Shown: positions 1-11,503, counted from the first letter of the stretch. The stretch is 64,000 nt of DNA from Undaria pinnatifida (GCA_012845835.1 JABAKD010000023.1:15186702-15250701); one strand, 5' to 3'. Numbers and translations are program-made. Notes: generated by a model not told the origin, from the sequence alone.

Positions 1-180
1 GTCCAGAGGAGGAACGTTCCATTTCCGAGAACGCTCTTGTGGTACAAACTAGCTAGATTCTACGGGTTATCCGCTCACTCAGAATGTTCCGTTTAAGAGA
101 ACCTTCTTGTGGCCAATAGACCATGAATCTGCGGACTATCCTACCGAATCTATTGCCAGCTATACTGACACTCTATAACA
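1..180 (-). repeat. 3' LTR fragment of gypsy family, copy A1
   Basis: Read on the minus strand, an LTR begins with TG at base 180, directly after the purine-rich tract at 181-193, and runs off the window at base 1. The same sequence, clearly diverged but alignable by eye, lies at 42147-42316 next to the 3' end of the minus-strand gypsy element; that neighbour sets the orientation. Copy A2 (ending at 26760) has a different sequence at this place. The outer end of the LTR is not visible. Confidence 0.6.
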
Positions 181-193
181 TTAGCCCACCCTG
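181..193 (-). other. putative polypurine tract, copy A1
   Basis: On the minus strand the tract reads CAGGGTGGGCTAA just before the TG of the LTR. Near-identical tracts precede the LTR-like TGT starts at 26760, 38370 and 42316. A polypurine tract next to the 3' LTR primes plus-strand DNA synthesis in LTR retrotransposons. The assignment rests on position and conservation across four sites. Confidence 0.5.
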
Positions 194-280
194 AATAGTC
201 GTAGATGCAGATCACCTGCCCATTAAATGATGTCAACAAAACATCAAAAATTGGGAGGGGGATCGAAGATGCGGCTATTC
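193..280. other. conserved stem next to LTR junction, copy A1
   Basis: GAATAGTCG at 193-201 can pair with CGGCTATTC at 272-280 over nine positions, one a G-T wobble. The same pair of segments occurs at 26773-26781/26852-26860 and 42329-42337/42414-42422, and in altered form at 38386-38392/38458-38464. Short hairpins follow, such as cctc/gagg around 318-333 and gaggc/gcctc around 329-344. This may be a cis-acting RNA structure of the element; its function is unknown. Confidence 0.4.
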
Positions 281-3200
281 GAAACAAACGAAAATGAGGC
301 TATAGATTCCCCCACACCTCGTAATAATGAGGCTTAAACGCCTCATTGCAAGATATACAACCCTATGATGGAGCTCACAACCGTGAGAGCTCGAAAAAGG
401 GTATGTACCTACGGTATACCAGTAGCAATCGGCCTACGAAAACACGAAGGGCGTGGCCACTGAGCGCAAGGATGCGAAGGGGGCCAAAGAAGAAGGTATA
501 GACGCGGAAATCAAGTCAGAAGAGAAGAAGGGAACACGTGTCGCGCTGTGGAGGCCAGACGAGTTTACGGCCTGAAGCGTAGTGCCGAAGGGGCGGGCGG
601 TCGGTCCATTTGCCGGAAGACAAGAGAGAAATAAAGGAACACTGCCTAACAGAACATCAGAGTCCGCTACGTTGGACATGGACACCTGACGTGGGGCCAT
701 CGCTTGGACGGTGAAAGAGAAACAACCAAGACGCGAAGAAGTACGCAAGCGTCGGGCCATTAATCGAAAGGCAGAAGAGAAAGAGCCTGAAGCAAGAGAA
801 AACAAAAAACAGTGCCTAAAATAATGCCAGGGTCCGCAAGGTTGGACCTGGGAGGCTGACGTGGGACCATTGGTCGAAAGGCAAAACTATCAATAACCAG
901 TACGCTGATGTGTAACGGAAGCACAGGGGCCGTAATGTGGGACCTAGGAGGCTAGCATAAGGCCCTTGGTCGAACTGTAGAACGGGAAACCGAGGCTACC
1001 AAAACAAATCGCGAAAACGCAGTGAAAGACAACACCGTAGTGAAATACAACACCTAAACAGTGGCACAGACAACACCAAAATGATGGTACTGGAGGCGTG
1101 TGTGATACGCCGGAAAGCTTAACCGGGGGGCAACAGTGGAGTACCCTTGAAAGCTATCTGGGTACAGTGCCATGAAAACGGGAAGAAATATGTGGTGAAG
1201 TCACCTAGCCAAAGCTATGCGCAAACAAGGACGAAACTGAAACGTAGACACCAGAAAGACGGAAGGCACTATCGGAAGCCGGAAAGAGAGTCGACATATG
1301 ACACCTTGAGAGGGTAACTAATAACGGGAACAATGCCAGCAAACGTAGCGAGGCTATTCAACCATAACAAAGCAAGCCAAAAACGGGGTCAACACGAGGA
1401 TACTCGTTCAGCTCGAAGCAGCGCTGAAAGTGTCTAGATCCAAAAAGAATGCAGGGAACAGAGAAGACAATATGAAGAAAAGCCGCAGCTGGGTACTATA
1501 CGTCGGGAACGCGGGGTCGCTAACGTGGAGCAACCCTAAAAAGGTAACCGAGAAAAATGCAGGGAAAAACAGGAAATAGGCAAATCGTGTCATAGCAACG
1601 TGCTGCAGCCTGACAAAAAGAAGGGTCCATAGCAAAGGACCTTGAAAGGCTACTTTCAGAAAACGAGCAACACTAGGTACGTAGCGAAGGTATACCTCCG
1701 AAAGCGATTTCGCCGGAAAAAAAAAAACAACACGAAAGGGGGTCAACAGGGAACGACCTATATGGGCTGCGAAGCCAAACTGGAGTCGAAACGTGGGCCC
1801 GATGCGACAAGTACGCCAACAAGCCAAGAGCAAAACGGGGGCCAAGAGGGGATGACCTGTGGACTGCACAGTCAGGACGGGCTGTAAACCCATGATTAAG
1901 GCCGGTGTAGTTGAACCCTATTGGCAGGTATGCCGAAAAGAAACAAGAAAAAGTGGTCGAGAGAAACAAAACCTGTTGGCTGCAAAGCCAGGACGGGGGT
2001 CAGTGTCGTTGGACCGAAGGGGCAGCGGTGCCGAGAGAAAAAGGTAAGAAATAGTGGTCCAGGGGAATAGATCCGCTGGCTACGAAGCAAGAACGGAGCC
2101 CGACAGCAAGGGGCTCTTGGCGGCAGGTACAACCAAACAAAAAGGCAGAGGCCAAAGAGAACCGACAGATGGGCTGAAGAGTCAGCACGGGACCGCTAAC
2201 ATGGAACCTAAGGGGGGGCTCTCAATGTGAAGCCAGTGGTCGACAACATGGGACCATAGACAGTAGCAATAGCTGAAATGCCGTAATACCAAGTGGCTGG
2301 GGCTAAAGTGCAGCGACGTCAGTCGTGGGAAGAAGTACGCCAAGAAGCAAGAAATGTGCAACAACAAAAGGGAAGTATGCCGAGGGGCAAGGAAAGTTCA
2401 TCAGCAACAATAAGAGGTAATGCCTCGCGAAAAACGGAAGTGAAATAACGCGGAAAGCATCCATGTTGTCACCAATCGCATTGGGCGAGGTGGGAACGAC
2501 ACGCCAGAAAACCTCGACATGGTTCGGAAGCGCCATGGTTCGTCGGTATGCACGAAACGTGGGTAGGCTACATAAGCGGTAGAAGGCGGAAGCAAAACCA
2601 CAAAGGCAAACACTCGTCGCACTGTAGAAAAGTGGAACAACTTGGGCGCGAGTTCAGGATCAAGGCGCCCATGAAGGTCACCGAAAAACTAACAAGTGTC
2701 ATACTTTGAATGCGGCAAATAAGACAGAAGGCATACTACTACGTTCAAACGTTGTTGGGGGCTCAATGATACTGAGACTGTAAGGGAATACTTTGGGGGG
2801 CCACAAGGCGATAACACTGACGATACTGGTAACTACCAGGTAGAATTGTACTGAGACAGTAGGGTCCAAAGCTAATACGCGCACTAAGCGTTCACTCCCA
2901 GAAGAAAGGAGAGAGTACTACTACGGTCGGCCGCTAACTGCGCACAGCGATAACCACTAAGGAGCAAGCGTGACCAGAAATAACAAGAAAAAAAAATCAA
3001 ATAATACCCGCGTTGCATGGACGCGAAAGCGGAAGGTATCGGTTCCGAAAATTCACGAACGCCAGAGTCGGGAGGAAATACGTTCCGAAAACGCACACAC
3101 TGCCGAGAGGAGGGGGTGTACGTTCCCATCCGGCACATAGTGCAGGGGGAGGGGAAACCAAGATAGAAAAACCGAGCTAACACGATATTAATTTCAACTC

Positions 3201-3679
3201 ATACCGTGAGGGCGGTAAAAACGGGGTCTTAACACAACGGAGGGCTCAGAAACTCTGCGAAAGAGCACGCACATGGTGCAGACAATATCTCGGCTGAGAA
3301 GGAATCAGACGAAACTGTTACGATGTCGCGGGCTGATACCGTAAGCCGGACAGAGGGAGGGGGCAAACCACGTACAACTCTAAAAATGCTAGCGGGGCGC
3401 ATGCACAGCGTACAAGCGAAGTTCAGGCTAATAAGGACCAAGCGAAACTACCATGGTTTCGGGGGTTGATACTATAAAGAAGCCTAGAGAGGGGAGGGGG
3501 GTCGTGAACAAACGACGGACCCGAAAATACTAGCAGTTGATGTCGTGAAACTCTGAAAATGATGTGGCCTACTATAGAGCCATTCCTACCGGAAGCTAAG
3601 TGACAAAAAACGGGGAAAACATACGCGAAAGCACTTGGATGTCCAACCGAGAAGATGGAACTTGTGCAGGGCAATATGA

Positions 3680-4060
3680 CGCAAACAAGGGGGACAACAC
3701 GCCTCAATAAGCACCTACGGCGTGCGTAGTACAGAAAATAGAGGAAGGGCCAGAGCACATACCACGTATACCACAGTGGTAACAGAACAAATACGACGCC
3801 TCAATAAGCACCTATGACGTACGGATTGCAAATATTTGGGGAAGGGCTAAGACATATATGCCAAAGCGGTAAGAAGCCAAATATGACGCCTCATTAAGTA
3901 CCAATGACGTACGTAGTGCAAAAAGCGGAAGAGCCAAGATGGGCATGCCACAGCGGTTTTGGAGACATATACGATGCCCAATATGCACCTATTTCGTGCG
4001 TATTGCAGAAATCAAGGGGAAAGCCAACGAAAAAAAATACCACAGCGGTTTCGGGCGCTG
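3680..4060. repeat. tandem repeat, unit about 95-110 bp (A1)
   Basis: Three to four degenerate copies repeat the pattern atgacgcctcaataag, then acctatgacgtacgtagtgc, then a purine-rich stretch ending in a cacagcggt-like motif. The same array is found at about 30240-30600 in copy A2 with small deletions. It is part of the non-coding 3' region of the element. Two further copies of a roughly 66-bp unit with cacaccgac.caagcacgc follow at 4220-4340. Confidence 0.6.
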
Positions 4061-5477
4061 CGAAACAAGGGTACGCTAAACCGACGAGGGAAAAAGAAGT
4101 CACGCCAGGTTTGAGCCAAGTTACGAAAACAGGGCAGGTTAAACCGGCACACACAGGAAGACGGAACCATCACAAATTTTCGGCCTGGTTACGAAAATGG
4201 GGCCAGCTAAATCAGTGGCTGGAAGGCCAGGGTAGCACACCGACGCAAGCACGCAAACATATGTGCTCGTCAAAAGTGGAAACGCCCGAAAAGTCAAGGT
4301 ATCACACCGACACAAGCACGCGAACATACATGCTGGTCAAAAGTGTGACAACTCTAAAGGTCAAGGCGAAGAAGAGGCACCTTGAAACTAACTGAACAAC
4401 AAAATCAAACCCAAAAGAGAAAATCAAGAAGCCAATGCGCACAAAACAAATCCCATGGGAAAAAAAAACTCAAGAAGGAACTCAAGAAACACGGTGAGGG
4501 TCAGGGACAACAAGACAAAAGGGTAAGTGCGACTCAACGCGATAATACCCTGACTGCAGATATCCCTGTCGCGTGGCGTTGTAGGCACGCCGGTCCGTAG
4601 ATGGTGCTCCGCGAAGATATGCAGTAGAGACGCCGTAGGTTGATCCTGGAACCGGGTGATGTAGGGTTTGAAGAAAGATCCGATGGAACGCGACTGGTGG
4701 TCGTACTAGGGTGTGCTGCAGCGCTCCGATCGCGAGACAGTGACGTCGTGGTGTTCGCGGAAGATGTGGTAGAAGCGCTGGAGACGGATGATGGTCCAGT
4801 AGAACGCGTTGAAGAGCTCCGAGCACGAACCAGTGAGGGTGGGGTGTTCGCGGAAGATACGGTAGAGGCTCTTGTGACGGAAGAAGACGGGGCTGTAGTA
4901 GCTCAATATGGTAGGTTGAAGAAGGTGGCGGATAGCGTACGCGGTGGTGGAATGTGCGTGTTCCGCAGCGTACATGTAGGCGCAAGCGTTGACGCTGTAG
5001 TAGTCCTTTAAGGTGGGCCTGTGGAGATGCCTGCGGTTCTCGCGGTGGTGGAGTTCGCTTTGTACGCGGCGAGGATAACGGCGTGGTTGTCGGAATAGGC
5101 GGTAGAGAAGACCCGAAGTAGCCGGCGATGGCTGTGACGCCGGGGCGGTTAGTAGCGGACTGAAGGAGCAAACCTACCGGCGCGGTGGCTGCAGGAGTCG
5201 GCGAAATATGTCCCCGCTGGTCGGCGCTGACGGCACGATGACGCCGGAGTTGGTGGTAGTGGCCTGGAAGAGGGCGCCTCGCTGTTGGTAGCGGTTTGAA
5301 GCGGCAGACCCATCGGTTCATGGCTGCAGAAGTCGGTGAAACAATTCCCAGATTGTCGGAGTAGATGGTGGCGACGACGTCGGGGGCCGGCGGTAGTGGC
5401 CAAAAGAAGAAAGGTCGCCTTGACGTTGGTAGTGGCTTGAAGGGGAAAGACATCGAATGATGAAGTCGCGGAAGACG

Positions 5478-5820
5478 GAGGTGGAGCTCAGGTGAAAGGT
5501 GGAGCTCTGACGAAGGTGGAGCTCTGGTCGCGAAGCTCAGATGACGACAGACGGCGACGAATTTTCGTGCAGGAGGAGCTGTGGTCGCGAAGCGCAGGTG
5601 ACGACAAAGCTCTGTCCAAGATGGAGCTCTGAAAAAGGTGGATCTCTGGTCTTGAAGCTCGGGTGACGGCGAAGCTCTGGTGAAAGGTGGAACTCCGGTG
5701 AACGTGGAGCTCTGGTCGCGAAGCTCAGGTGACGATGGAGCTCAGGTGACGTCGAAGCTCTGGTGAAAGGTGGAACTCCGGTGGCAAAGCTCAGGTGACG
5801 ACGAAGCTCTGGTCGCGATG
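5478..5820. repeat. minisatellite with ggtgacgatggagctctgg-type units (A1)
   Basis: Units of about 18-27 bp alternate between tggagctctggtcgcgaagc and caggtgacgatggagctc. The matching block in copy A2 (32050-32420) has a different number and order of units, as expected for an unstable minisatellite. In A2 one plus-strand frame stays open through the array and gives a periodic peptide; I regard this as a consequence of the repeat, not a gene. Confidence 0.7.
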
Positions 5821-5979
5821 TTCGGGCGGCGATGGGGGGGTGTCGATGATCTTGGAAGTGTAGCCACAGGTACTGGCGAGAAAAACCGTAGTCGGAAGGG
5901 CAGTCCACAGTTTTCAGCGGCGGCTGTGGAGCGATGACGGCTCCGGGAAAATAATGGTCCGACGAAGGATGAGGAAGGC

Positions 5980-6480
5980 CAAAAAGGGATGCGCCAATGG
6001 TGGGCGCTGGGGAGAACGAAGGACGGCCTGAAAGCCGATCCAGGATGAGCGCCAGCGTCCTCGGCGCCTTTCTCGGAGCTGGCTAGCGAACCGAAAGCGA
6101 TGTCATGGGCCGAAATAGACCCGACGGAGGTTTTGGCGCGGAGAAGGGGTCGACGGATTGTTTTGGTATGGTCCGCAACGGTGAGTTTGCCGAAAGTATT
6201 TCCAGCAAAACGTGGTGCATGGGGCAGGAGGGAGGGGGTTTGAGCCCACCCAAGTCAATGCCTAACAGGAAGGGTGCACGGTTTGCGCGTCGCCGGTGGA
6301 TGGGGGCGGATAGTGATGGTGGGTCGAAAGGGAGGGGGAACTAGCCCACCCAAAAGGATACCCGGGATGGGATGCTCGCATCCGGCGACGTGGGCAGCGA
6401 AGAGGCCGTGGAAGGGCCCGATTTCTGGCTTAAAAGGTCCCATACGTACCAGGCTCGGGAGGTTCATGAGCCCGAGGCTA
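5980..6480 (-). pseudogene. broken gypsy pol linker region (A1)
   Basis: The minus strand resembles the RNase H-integrase linker of the complete gypsy element. Plus-strand phrases such as gccgatccagga.gagcgcc, ttctcggagctg and gtcgaaatagacccgacg recur at 53230-53340, and the agcccacccaa block recurs at 53450. The reading frame is destroyed. A further gagcccacccaa motif is repeated near 6240, 6345, 6550 and 6665, a local amplification. Confidence 0.5.
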
Positions 6481-7456
6481 AAAAAATAACAAACTCGGAA
6501 AAAGAGGGCGGTGGAATGGTAGAGGTGGGTCGTAGAGGAGAGGTAGCGAGCCCACCCAAACCGATAGTCGGTTCGAAACGCTCATACCCGGAAAAAAAAA
6601 ATTGCTCCAACTCAGAAGATGGGAGCGGCGGGATGTAGTGGTGGGTTGGGAGGGACGGGGGAACGAGCCCACCCAAGCCGATGCTCGGCTCGGAGAGGTC
6701 ATAACCGGAAAGGAACAAAACCACAGGTTCAGATGGTAAACCTATAGGAATGTTAGGGTAGGGGGGGGTGGCGACAGTGGCGTCACAGATATGCCTTCAG
6801 GAACGGGTAGGGGTTGCCTAGGTTCAGGTGGTGAACCTACAGGGTTGTTGAGGCAAAAGGGGGGTGGCGGTATTGGTGTCGGATGGGGATTCGCGACCGT
6901 TGGGTTGGAGGGGAACTGTTCGGTGTTCACTGGCAACGGAAGCAGAATCAGTCGGGGTCGTCCGTGGTTGTGTCGTGGAGGAAAGCTGAAGGGCCGTTGG
7001 TGGCAAGGATCCGGTTAATGAAGGAGTAGCTAAAGAGCTGGGTCGGGAGCGATAAACCGCGGGTTTGTTGTGGTTGCGGGAAACCAGGGCACGCTGGTGG
7101 GTAAACGGAAAAGTTGGCCGGGAGGTACCGTCGGTGGCCTGGAACAGGCGGGATGGTTTGGGCCAGGGTAGCCGTGAAAAGGGGGGCGGTAGGGGGTCCA
7201 ACGTTTGTCGAAGTGAGAACTAACCAGACCGTGAGGAGAAGGGCGGCTGCTTCCTCCAGATGGTCGGCGGAGACCGGAGCAAGGCGGCTCTGCGGTAACA
7301 CGTCGGGGTGGAGAACGGCTTGGGGGATTTGGCAGGTGCGCCTCGGTGGTGATGGAGGGGGCCGGGACAGAGGTGTTCCGTGGAAACCGGTCGCGTTGAA
7401 GGGGGGGGGGGCGGCAGACTTGTTCTGTCGCGATGGAAAGGGTCGGAACGAGGTCG

Positions 7457-7956
7457 NNNNNNNNNNNNNNNNNNNNNNNNNNNNNNNNNNNNNNNNNNNN
7501 NNNNNNNNNNNNNNNNNNNNNNNNNNNNNNNNNNNNNNNNNNNNNNNNNNNNNNNNNNNNNNNNNNNNNNNNNNNNNNNNNNNNNNNNNNNNNNNNNNNN
7601 NNNNNNNNNNNNNNNNNNNNNNNNNNNNNNNNNNNNNNNNNNNNNNNNNNNNNNNNNNNNNNNNNNNNNNNNNNNNNNNNNNNNNNNNNNNNNNNNNNNN
7701 NNNNNNNNNNNNNNNNNNNNNNNNNNNNNNNNNNNNNNNNNNNNNNNNNNNNNNNNNNNNNNNNNNNNNNNNNNNNNNNNNNNNNNNNNNNNNNNNNNNN
7801 NNNNNNNNNNNNNNNNNNNNNNNNNNNNNNNNNNNNNNNNNNNNNNNNNNNNNNNNNNNNNNNNNNNNNNNNNNNNNNNNNNNNNNNNNNNNNNNNNNNN
7901 NNNNNNNNNNNNNNNNNNNNNNNNNNNNNNNNNNNNNNNNNNNNNNNNNNNNNNNN
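7457..7956. other. assembly gap (500 N)
   Basis: Exactly 500 N bases, the usual sign of a gap of set or estimated size. Copy A1 enters it on the left and a poly-C run leaves it on the right. Any conceptual translation that crosses it is meaningless. Confidence 0.99.
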
Positions 7957-8078
<122 letters not shown>

Positions 8079-8231
8079 TTTTTCCTTTTTTCAACTCTTA
8101 TATCGATCTATTCCCCTAAAAAATGTTTGTTCATTCCTCTATGACACTTTGTAAAAATAAACGTTCGAGGGACAGGCAAAGTGGCCGTTCCCATAAATCA
8201 TGTATAACTTCTGCAATTTAATCGCTCATTC

Positions 8232-9470
8232 CTAAAAACCATGTAACGTACAAAGACGTACCCACTCCTCACTCAGCAGTCTATCATGCCCGGGTGCTTG
8301 ACCTTCCCTTTCGATACATTTCCAAACTCCTTCAGTGACCAACCACCAATACTTCTCACGTACAACCGGGTCATGCACTCTTTTAATAGTCGGCTTTATT
8401 GGTGAGTTTTTGAAAAATGTTTGGCGGAAATTGTGGAGTTTGTTCCTCAGACGTTCCTTGGCATAACCATGTCTAATCATGTCCGTCATCAACTTAGCAG
8501 CTGCTACTTGGAAGAAATGGATTTCCGAGCACCTAATTGCAAATCGACAAAGTTGGCAATGGAGGGTCGCATACAAACACTTTTTTGATAATCGTGTTTC
8601 AATGTGGGGGTATCTACGGTACTGCTTCAGTGTCTCCATGTGGTCCCGCTTATCATACATTCGAATTTGCGACACTCCAGCAGTACTTTGAAGAATTTCC
8701 ATATCCAGGAAATGCACTGTTTGCCCTCTTTGTTCCTTGGTGATCGATACAGGGTTCGCAACCAGCTCACCCTCGTCATCCAGGATGTGTTCTGGGTACA
8801 TTCCACCATACATCCCCCCCTCCCCTCCTTCCCGCTTGATAATTTGTTCAAACGTAGGGCCTTTCCTACTTGGTAAGCCTGGTGCTACCGTAAGTATGTC
8901 ATCTATGAATCTCTTAGTGTTACTACCGTACTGTTCAATAAACTCTAATGGGTAAAGAGGTTCAATGTTGTTTCTCGTATCGAGCAAATATCTATTTATC
9001 ATAGTTTTTAGGAAATTGAGTTCATGCATGAACGCAAAATCGTTCGCTAAATCGGGTGCGGGTGCAGTGCCCATGAATATGCCCGATGATTGCTTATATA
9101 TCGCTCCTCCAAATTGTACAAACCCTTCGTCTAATACGAAGTTAATCCATTCACACAGTTTGGCTTGACCAACATTAAATTCCCTTTTGTTGTTGGTTGT
9201 TCCATTAGCATTTACAGGAGGGTTGAGAGACCAGTGTATTTTGTTGATCTTCGGTTCCTTTTCATTATTTTTGAACCCATACTTAATGTACATCGATTTG
9301 GAATCATCTTTTGCTTCTTGGTACGTGAATACCAAGTCCAGTAACTCGCCCATGATACGTTTAAGACATTTGACCGGAATGTTAGTGTACATGGCTACAA
9401 AATCAAAAGTTTCCAGGTGGTGAGGCAGTCCGTTTTTTGCCATCGCTGCTTTGTGGTCCAAATCTTTCAT
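8232..9470 (-). pseudogene. Penelope-like reverse transcriptase, C-terminal part
   Basis: A 412-residue frame carries the central RT motifs. TFDFVAMYTNIP near residues 22-33 holds the first catalytic Asp, SGIFMGTAPAPDLANDFAF is the fingers/palm motif, and RFIDDIL is the active-site DD motif. A thumb-like region with HFLDMEI and a basic tail follow. The RT copies the element RNA, in Penelope-like elements by target-primed synthesis. The N-terminal part lies in the upstream frame (9403-10566). The break looks like one inserted base near 9479 in a tagatagatg context, since frame and homology resume at once. Without that base the RT would be continuous, so I treat it as a recently broken gene. 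Confidence 0.85.
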
Positions 9471-10566
9471 AACATCTATCTACTATCTCAGCCCCACCTG
9501 AAGTAATCCAACACTTGTTTGCCTCCAAACCGATACGAATACATTCTTCACGCCACAAAGCATCTAGTACTGGTCTAATGCCAACGAGTACTGCATTTAC
9601 TATCTTAGCTACGCCTTCTGTGGTTGTGCCACAACACGCTGTGATACCCCGGAAAGCTGGGATCGCTTTGTGTAATTTGGGCATAAGATATCTAACGGGT
9701 ATCTGCGTAGAGTATCTTTTGACATACTTGTGTTTGTGTGGATTTTGAGGATCTTGGATTTTCACCATGACCATCGGTATCGGTAAATGTTCCTTCAGCA
9801 AATATGTAATTTGCCTCGTCGTGATTTTTTCTATGAGGTCTGGGAACAATTCACTCTCAATTCGTGTATATCCTGGACCACTCAACTCTTCTGTGGTTAC
9901 TCTCGCATAACAGGCTTTGCACATGACGCTCAAGCAGTTTGCTGCTTTGTCCACTTTGGTGATAACGACACTTTTATGCGCCTGTTTGAATGCGTGTCTA
10001 GCTGCCGAAATGTCGATGTTGCCTGTTACTGGACGTGTTTCAGCAGCATCTTCTGCGTATTCTAAACACCTACGTATTTCTTCAAATAGCGTGTTCCTCC
10101 AGTCTAAAGTATCCACGTAGTTGATTGCTAAGTTGCTGCGGATCTCGGCTACATGTTCCTCAATGGCCGTGACCAATTGTACATAAAATGGTGCTGTATG
10201 CGTATCCTCCGCATAATCTAATCTAAACCCGGCCTGCAATTTAAGTATGGCTTCAGCATCTTTTTGCTTAAGGCACTCTGCATCCGTTGTTAATACACAA
10301 AGGGAACCATCCTTAATACATACGGCATACTTAGACCATCTAGAATTCCCGCAAATACACTGAAAATCCTGGTTGATGTCGCGTGCTACGGCGCTGGCAT
10401 TGAGGAATAAAGAATCCAAGGTCTGGCCATACTTGAAACATGGAATTGTTTCCGTAACACTCTCCCGAAACCCAACGCATACAGGGGGTATCCTACTTAA
10501 TATATTTGGCCGCATCAGTAATCCGCGCAGGGGGACTACGTTGGCAATTTCACTAGTGAATCCCAT
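9403..10566 (-). pseudogene. Penelope-like reverse transcriptase, N-terminal part
   Basis: A 387-residue frame starts at an ATG (10564-10566) ten bases after the stop of the endonuclease ORF. It contains the N-terminal region typical of Penelope RTs: SVVITKVDKAANCLSVMCKA near residues 205-225, and YLMPKLHKAIPAFRGITAC near residue 305, the PKxHK...RxI motif. After GAEIVD the frame diverges into unrelated residues and stops at 9403, while the homologous continuation is in another frame from about 9475. A separate ORF following the endonuclease ORF so closely is unusual; reinitiation or an ancestral fusion broken by mutation would both explain it. Confidence 0.8.
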
Positions 10567-10576
10567 GACGATTAAC

Positions 10577-11503
10577 TTAGGTACTTTTCACCGGTTGGAC
10601 CGAAGGCGTCGGGAACGAGCTCAAGTAGCGTTTCCTGAGTACATTGAAAGCATTTTGGACGTTACCGGGAATGCCGTGTTGTCCTATGTACTTGATCATA
10701 CGGAGCAAGTTTCTGGGAGCCAAGTGCAAGATGTACGAATCCACCAAGTGTGGTCTATTATTAACAAGTCCGGCAAAGTAATTAATCCTACGCTGCCAGT
10801 CTCTAGACAGAAACATCCTCCCATTGTGCGTTATCTTAGAAATACGCGATTTGTGCCTAGAGCGTCTGACCCGTCTAATCCCAAAGCCATGTGTTGGTAT
10901 CTGTGGGAGTTGTTTCTTGGCGATTTCCCTACGTGGATTGTATCCTTTCACGCGTGTGTGCAATCGGTTAATCCATGAGTTTTCTCTTTCTCGCCAATGG
11001 AGTGGTGTCCCTGAGTTCTCCACACCCTCTAAACACCGGGGAACTATTTCCAGGAGAACGACTACAAATTTGGTTTGGTCCGCCTTGATTTCTCTACCTA
11101 GAGCGTCTGTTGTGGAAATATGTTCCTGGAATCTAACGTATGGGCTCTTGATCGTTCGTCCCACGTATGTTTTCCCGTTTTTCAAATGGACTATGGCGTA
11201 AATAGAACATGTGTCCTTGTCAGCGACTGGGCGTCTTCCACCTGGGCCGGGAACAGCGCGCCATTTTTGAAATGTTTTCCCACTCTTTTGCTGGCAAAGT
11301 GCTCCTGGTGGCAAATCCCCCCGTTCCCCCTTACCCTTTGCCAACCAAGCATTCCGAATCCTCCAAATCCTTTTTAGCGCCGGATGGTTAGACATCACTG
11401 CCTGTCTAGTTCGTACAAATGCATTTCGCATTATCCCTGAGGGAGATGCATCGTCCCATTTAAATGGTCGTGGGGGTCTACGTTTACCCCGTATCCGTGG
11501 CAT
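10577..11503 (-). CDS. GIY-YIG endonuclease of Penelope-like element
   Basis: This 308-residue protein contains a GIY-YIG nuclease domain at about residues 98-185. SIYAIVHLKNGKTYVGRT gives the IY and YVG signatures, an Arg follows in SPYVRFQEH at about residue 124, and a Glu in RERENSWINRL at about residue 173 fits the metal-binding Glu of the fold. The enzyme would nick target DNA to prime reverse transcription. The N-terminus (PRIRGKRRPPRPF) and C-terminus are basic and may bind nucleic acid. It lies upstream of the RT instead of downstream, which fits the permuted Naiad/Chlamys type. The ORF looks intact, ending in TAA at 10577-10579. Confidence 0.85.
   Translation of the reverse strand: MPRIRGKRRPPRPFKWDDASPSGIMRNAFVRTRQAVMSNHPALKRIWRIRNAWLAKGKGERGDLPPGALCQQKSGKTFQKWRAVPGPGGRRPVADKDTCSIYAIVHLKNGKTYVGRTIKSPYVRFQEHISTTDALGREIKADQTKFVVVLLEIVPRCLEGVENSGTPLHWRERENSWINRLHTRVKGYNPRREIAKKQLPQIPTHGFGIRRVRRSRHKSRISKITHNGRMFLSRDWQRRINYFAGLVNNRPHLVDSYILHLAPRNLLRMIKYIGQHGIPGNVQNAFNVLRKRYLSSFPTPSVQPVKST

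Larger units (their letters stand above)
181..7456 (-). mobile_element. defective gypsy-derived element, copy A1, truncated by gap
   Basis: This is the interior of a minus-oriented LTR element. Bases 181 to about 4600 are non-coding, purine-rich on the plus strand, and built from degenerate tandem repeats. From about 5980 to 6400 the minus strand matches the linker between RNase H and integrase of the complete gypsy at 53230-53470, but is full of frameshifts and stops. A copy of about 95% identity by eye starts at 26761, with an offset of 26580 bases near the left end. No intact RT, protease or integrase is visible. The right end is lost in the N gap. It looks like a non-autonomous derivative of the gypsy family at 42147-60456. 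Confidence 0.6.
8079..11503 (-). mobile_element. Penelope-like retroelement with endonuclease first
   Basis: The minus strand carries, in order, a GIY-YIG endonuclease ORF (10577-11503) and a Penelope-type reverse transcriptase in two overlapping frames (9403-10566 and 8232-9470). Canonical Penelope elements have the endonuclease C-terminal to the RT. An N-terminal GIY-YIG is known from the Naiad/Chlamys clade of Penelope-like elements, and this element fits that order. I could not define terminal repeats: the 3' side ends near the poly-C run and the 5' side fades into unannotated sequence after 11503. Confidence 0.8.

Noticed and set aside
1642..4600. Many small Lys/Arg-rich plus-strand frames and Phe/Leu/Ser-rich minus-strand frames
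   Set aside because: They follow from purine bias and tandem repeats, are short, and do not stay open in the equivalent places of copy A2.
4482..5453. 323-residue minus-strand frame as a gene
   Set aside because: Pro/Arg-rich, no domain, and the corresponding region of copy A2 breaks into several frames; more likely element remnant.
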